A stretch of 64,000 nt of DNA, from contig NZ_CP039290.1 in the NCBI RefSeq assembly GCF_004798705.1, positions 186,001 through 250,000 on the forward strand. The letters are read 5' to 3'. Under the pieces are notes generated by a model. The model was not told where the DNA came from, made no database searches, and saw only the letters and a program-made list of their open reading frames with translations. Shown in pieces: positions 63,021-64,000 of the stretch (position 1 is its first letter; each line of letters starts with the position of its first letter). A program made the translations under genes and the position numbers. The stretch is from Arthrobacter sp. PAMC25564 (GTDB taxonomy: Bacteria > Actinomycetota > Actinomycetes > Actinomycetales > Micrococcaceae).

Positions 63021-63033
63021 TCCACAAAGTGGA
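63021..63033. promoter_or_regulatory. IclR-type operator 2
   Basis: TCCAC-AAA-GTGGA is a perfect inverted repeat about 20 bases after the -10, so a bound protein would block elongation or initiation. It shares TCCAC/GTGGA with operator 1 and with a half-site TCCACA near 62931. Confidence 0.6.
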
Positions 63034-63117
63034 TCGGAAATTGGATCGGAAGGCCGGGTAACCCCGGCTCGGGCCGCGGCCCATCACCCAAGCTCAACCG
63101 CTCAATGAGGAGATGTA

Positions 63118-63846
63118 ATGTCAAAGGTGAAATCCGGAGCAGCCGCCGCGCTGCAGGACGTACTGCGGGACGGCATGACGCTGGCCGTGGGTGGCTTTGG
63201 GCTCAGCGGCATCCCGGCGGACTTGATCGAGGCCGTCCGGGATTCCGGCGTGAAGGACCTCACCGTGGTGTCGAACAACATGGGCGTGGACGGCAAGGGC
63301 CTCGGCGTGCTGATCGAAGCCGGCCAGGTCCGCAAGGTCATCGCCTCCTACGTGGGGGAGAACAAGCTCTTCGCCGAGCAGTACCTCGCCGGGAGGCTGG
63401 AGGTCGAGTTCACCCCGCAGGGGACCCTCGCCGAGCGCCTCCGCGCCGGCGGCGCCGGCATCCCCGCCTTCTACACGAAGACGGGCGTCGGGACCCTCGT
63501 CGCCGAAGGCAAGCCGCTGGCCGAGTTCGACGGCGAAACGTATGTCCAGGAGCGCGCCATCAAGGCCGACGTCGCGCTGGTCCACGCGCACACCGCCGAC
63601 ACCGACGGCAACCTGGTCTACCGCTACACCGCGCAGAACTTCAACCCGGTGGTGGCCACGGCCGGTGCCGTGACCGTCGCGGAAGCCGAGGTGATCGTCG
63701 AACCCGGCGCGCTGGACCCCAACCACGTCACCACCCCCGGCGTCTTCGTCCAGCGCCTCGTCCAGGCCAGCGGCCGGGTCAAGGACATCGAACAGCGGAC
63801 GGTCCGCCCGCGCGCCGGGGCCGCGCCCGCCGTCGTACCCGCCTGA
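63118..63846 (+). CDS. 3-oxoacid (3-oxoadipate or acetoacetate) CoA-transferase subunit A
   Basis: Transfers CoA from succinyl-CoA to a 3-oxoacid together with subunit B. The 242-residue protein has GMTLAVGGFGLSGIPADLIEA, LTVVSNNMGVDGKGLG, SYVGENKLF, EFTPQGTLAERLRAGGAGIPAFYT and NLVYRYTAQNFNP. ScoA and PcaI are hard to separate by eye; the IclR neighbour favours PcaI. GAGGAG lies before the ATG. Confidence 0.92.
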   Translation: MSKVKSGAAAALQDVLRDGMTLAVGGFGLSGIPADLIEAVRDSGVKDLTVVSNNMGVDGKGLGVLIEAGQVRKVIASYVGENKLFAEQYLAGRLEVEFTPQGTLAERLRAGGAGIPAFYTKTGVGTLVAEGKPLAEFDGETYVQERAIKADVALVHAHTADTDGNLVYRYTAQNFNPVVATAGAVTVAEAEVIVEPGALDPNHVTTPGVFVQRLVQASGRVKDIEQRTVRPRAGAAPAVVPA

Positions 63847-63878
63847 ACTGCACCTAAAGACTTTTGAGGAGAAACACC

Positions 63879-64000
63879 ATGGCCTGGACCCGGAATGAAA
63901 TGGCTGCCATCGCGGCCGAAGAACTCAACGACGGCGACTATGTCAACCTTGGCATCGGCATCCCCACGCTGGTCGCCAATAACCTGCCCGGGGGCGTCCG
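63879..64000 (+). CDS. 3-oxoacid CoA-transferase subunit B, 3' truncated by window end
   Basis: The first 40 codons encode [19 protein letters not shown] followed by [17 protein letters not shown], the standard N-terminus of the B subunit. GAGGAG precedes the ATG. The catalytic glutamate lies beyond the window. It follows subunit A by 32 bases in the same operon. Confidence 0.9.
   Translation, partial: MAWTRNEMAAIAAEELNDGDYVNLGIGIPTLVANNLPGGV

Overview
The window is high-GC DNA with short gene gaps, frequent ATGA/TAATG stop-start overlaps and GTG/TTG starts. Gene content (PurS/PurQ/PurL-type purine synthesis, GAF-ANTAR regulator, DUF3151, DUF503, SSI-like inhibitor, twin LacI-controlled sugar loci) points to a free-living soil actinobacterium of the Micrococcaceae, most like Arthrobacter/Pseudarthrobacter. 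That assignment is inferred from gene style, not from a marker gene. I see no rRNA, tRNA, CRISPR array, insertion sequence or prophage.

Layout. 1-4.2 kb: an SSI-like inhibitor facing a large secreted subtilase with a structured 5' leader, then a small membrane protein. 4.5-7.9 kb: purS-purQ-purL. 8-12.4 kb: minus-strand small genes (DUF559 nuclease-like, DUF503, ABM monooxygenase, DUF1990, MmcQ/YjbR, lipoprotein polysaccharide deacetylase, CoA-binding) separated by palindromic repeats. 12.5-18.2 kb: a SAM-I riboswitch operon (small coupled ORF, acetyl-CoA synthetase, SfnG, MetY, CoA-binding protein). 18.3-20.2 kb: ECF sigma, putative membrane partner and a VPA-repeat secreted protein. 20.4-30.6 kb: mostly housekeeping genes (purA, MetE-like, UDG-like, DUF3151, fructose-bisphosphate aldolase, TrmH, HAD phosphatase, Tat-type hydrolase, STAS-like, GAF-ANTAR, pyrE). 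30.8-36.3 kb: a tightly coupled AcsA-like ligase / E1 alpha / E1 beta / E2 / acyl carrier protein operon. 37.7-49 kb: a glucuronide locus (gluconokinase-GH3 fusion, ManD, UidB-like symporter, UidA, UxuB, UxaC, LacI). 49-59.9 kb: an oligopeptide-type ABC importer with two Gfo/Idh oxidoreductase plus TIM-barrel isomerase pairs and a second LacI. 60-64 kb: nadE, a two-domain cupredoxin, and an IclR regulator divergent from a 3-oxoacid CoA-transferase whose B subunit runs off the window.

How parts work together. In the glucuronide locus UidB imports, UidA cleaves, and UxaC, UxuB and ManD lead to 2-keto-3-deoxygluconate; no KDG kinase or aldolase lies here, and the kinase domain fused to the GH3 enzyme is the only sugar kinase present. 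The same LacI-type operator (TTGnCAA, CCGn, TTGnCAA) sits in front of uidA, uxaC, the ABC operon and the second Gfo/Idh-isomerase pair; in three of these one arm coincides with a plausible -35 box. In the riboswitch operon, MetY releases acetate that the co-transcribed synthetase could return to acetyl-CoA.

The most unusual items are a 41-base repeat inserted in the same reading frame inside both purL and acs, the ligase/2-oxoacid dehydrogenase/ACP operon with an expanding QGAV repeat in its E2, and the gluconokinase-GH3 fusion.
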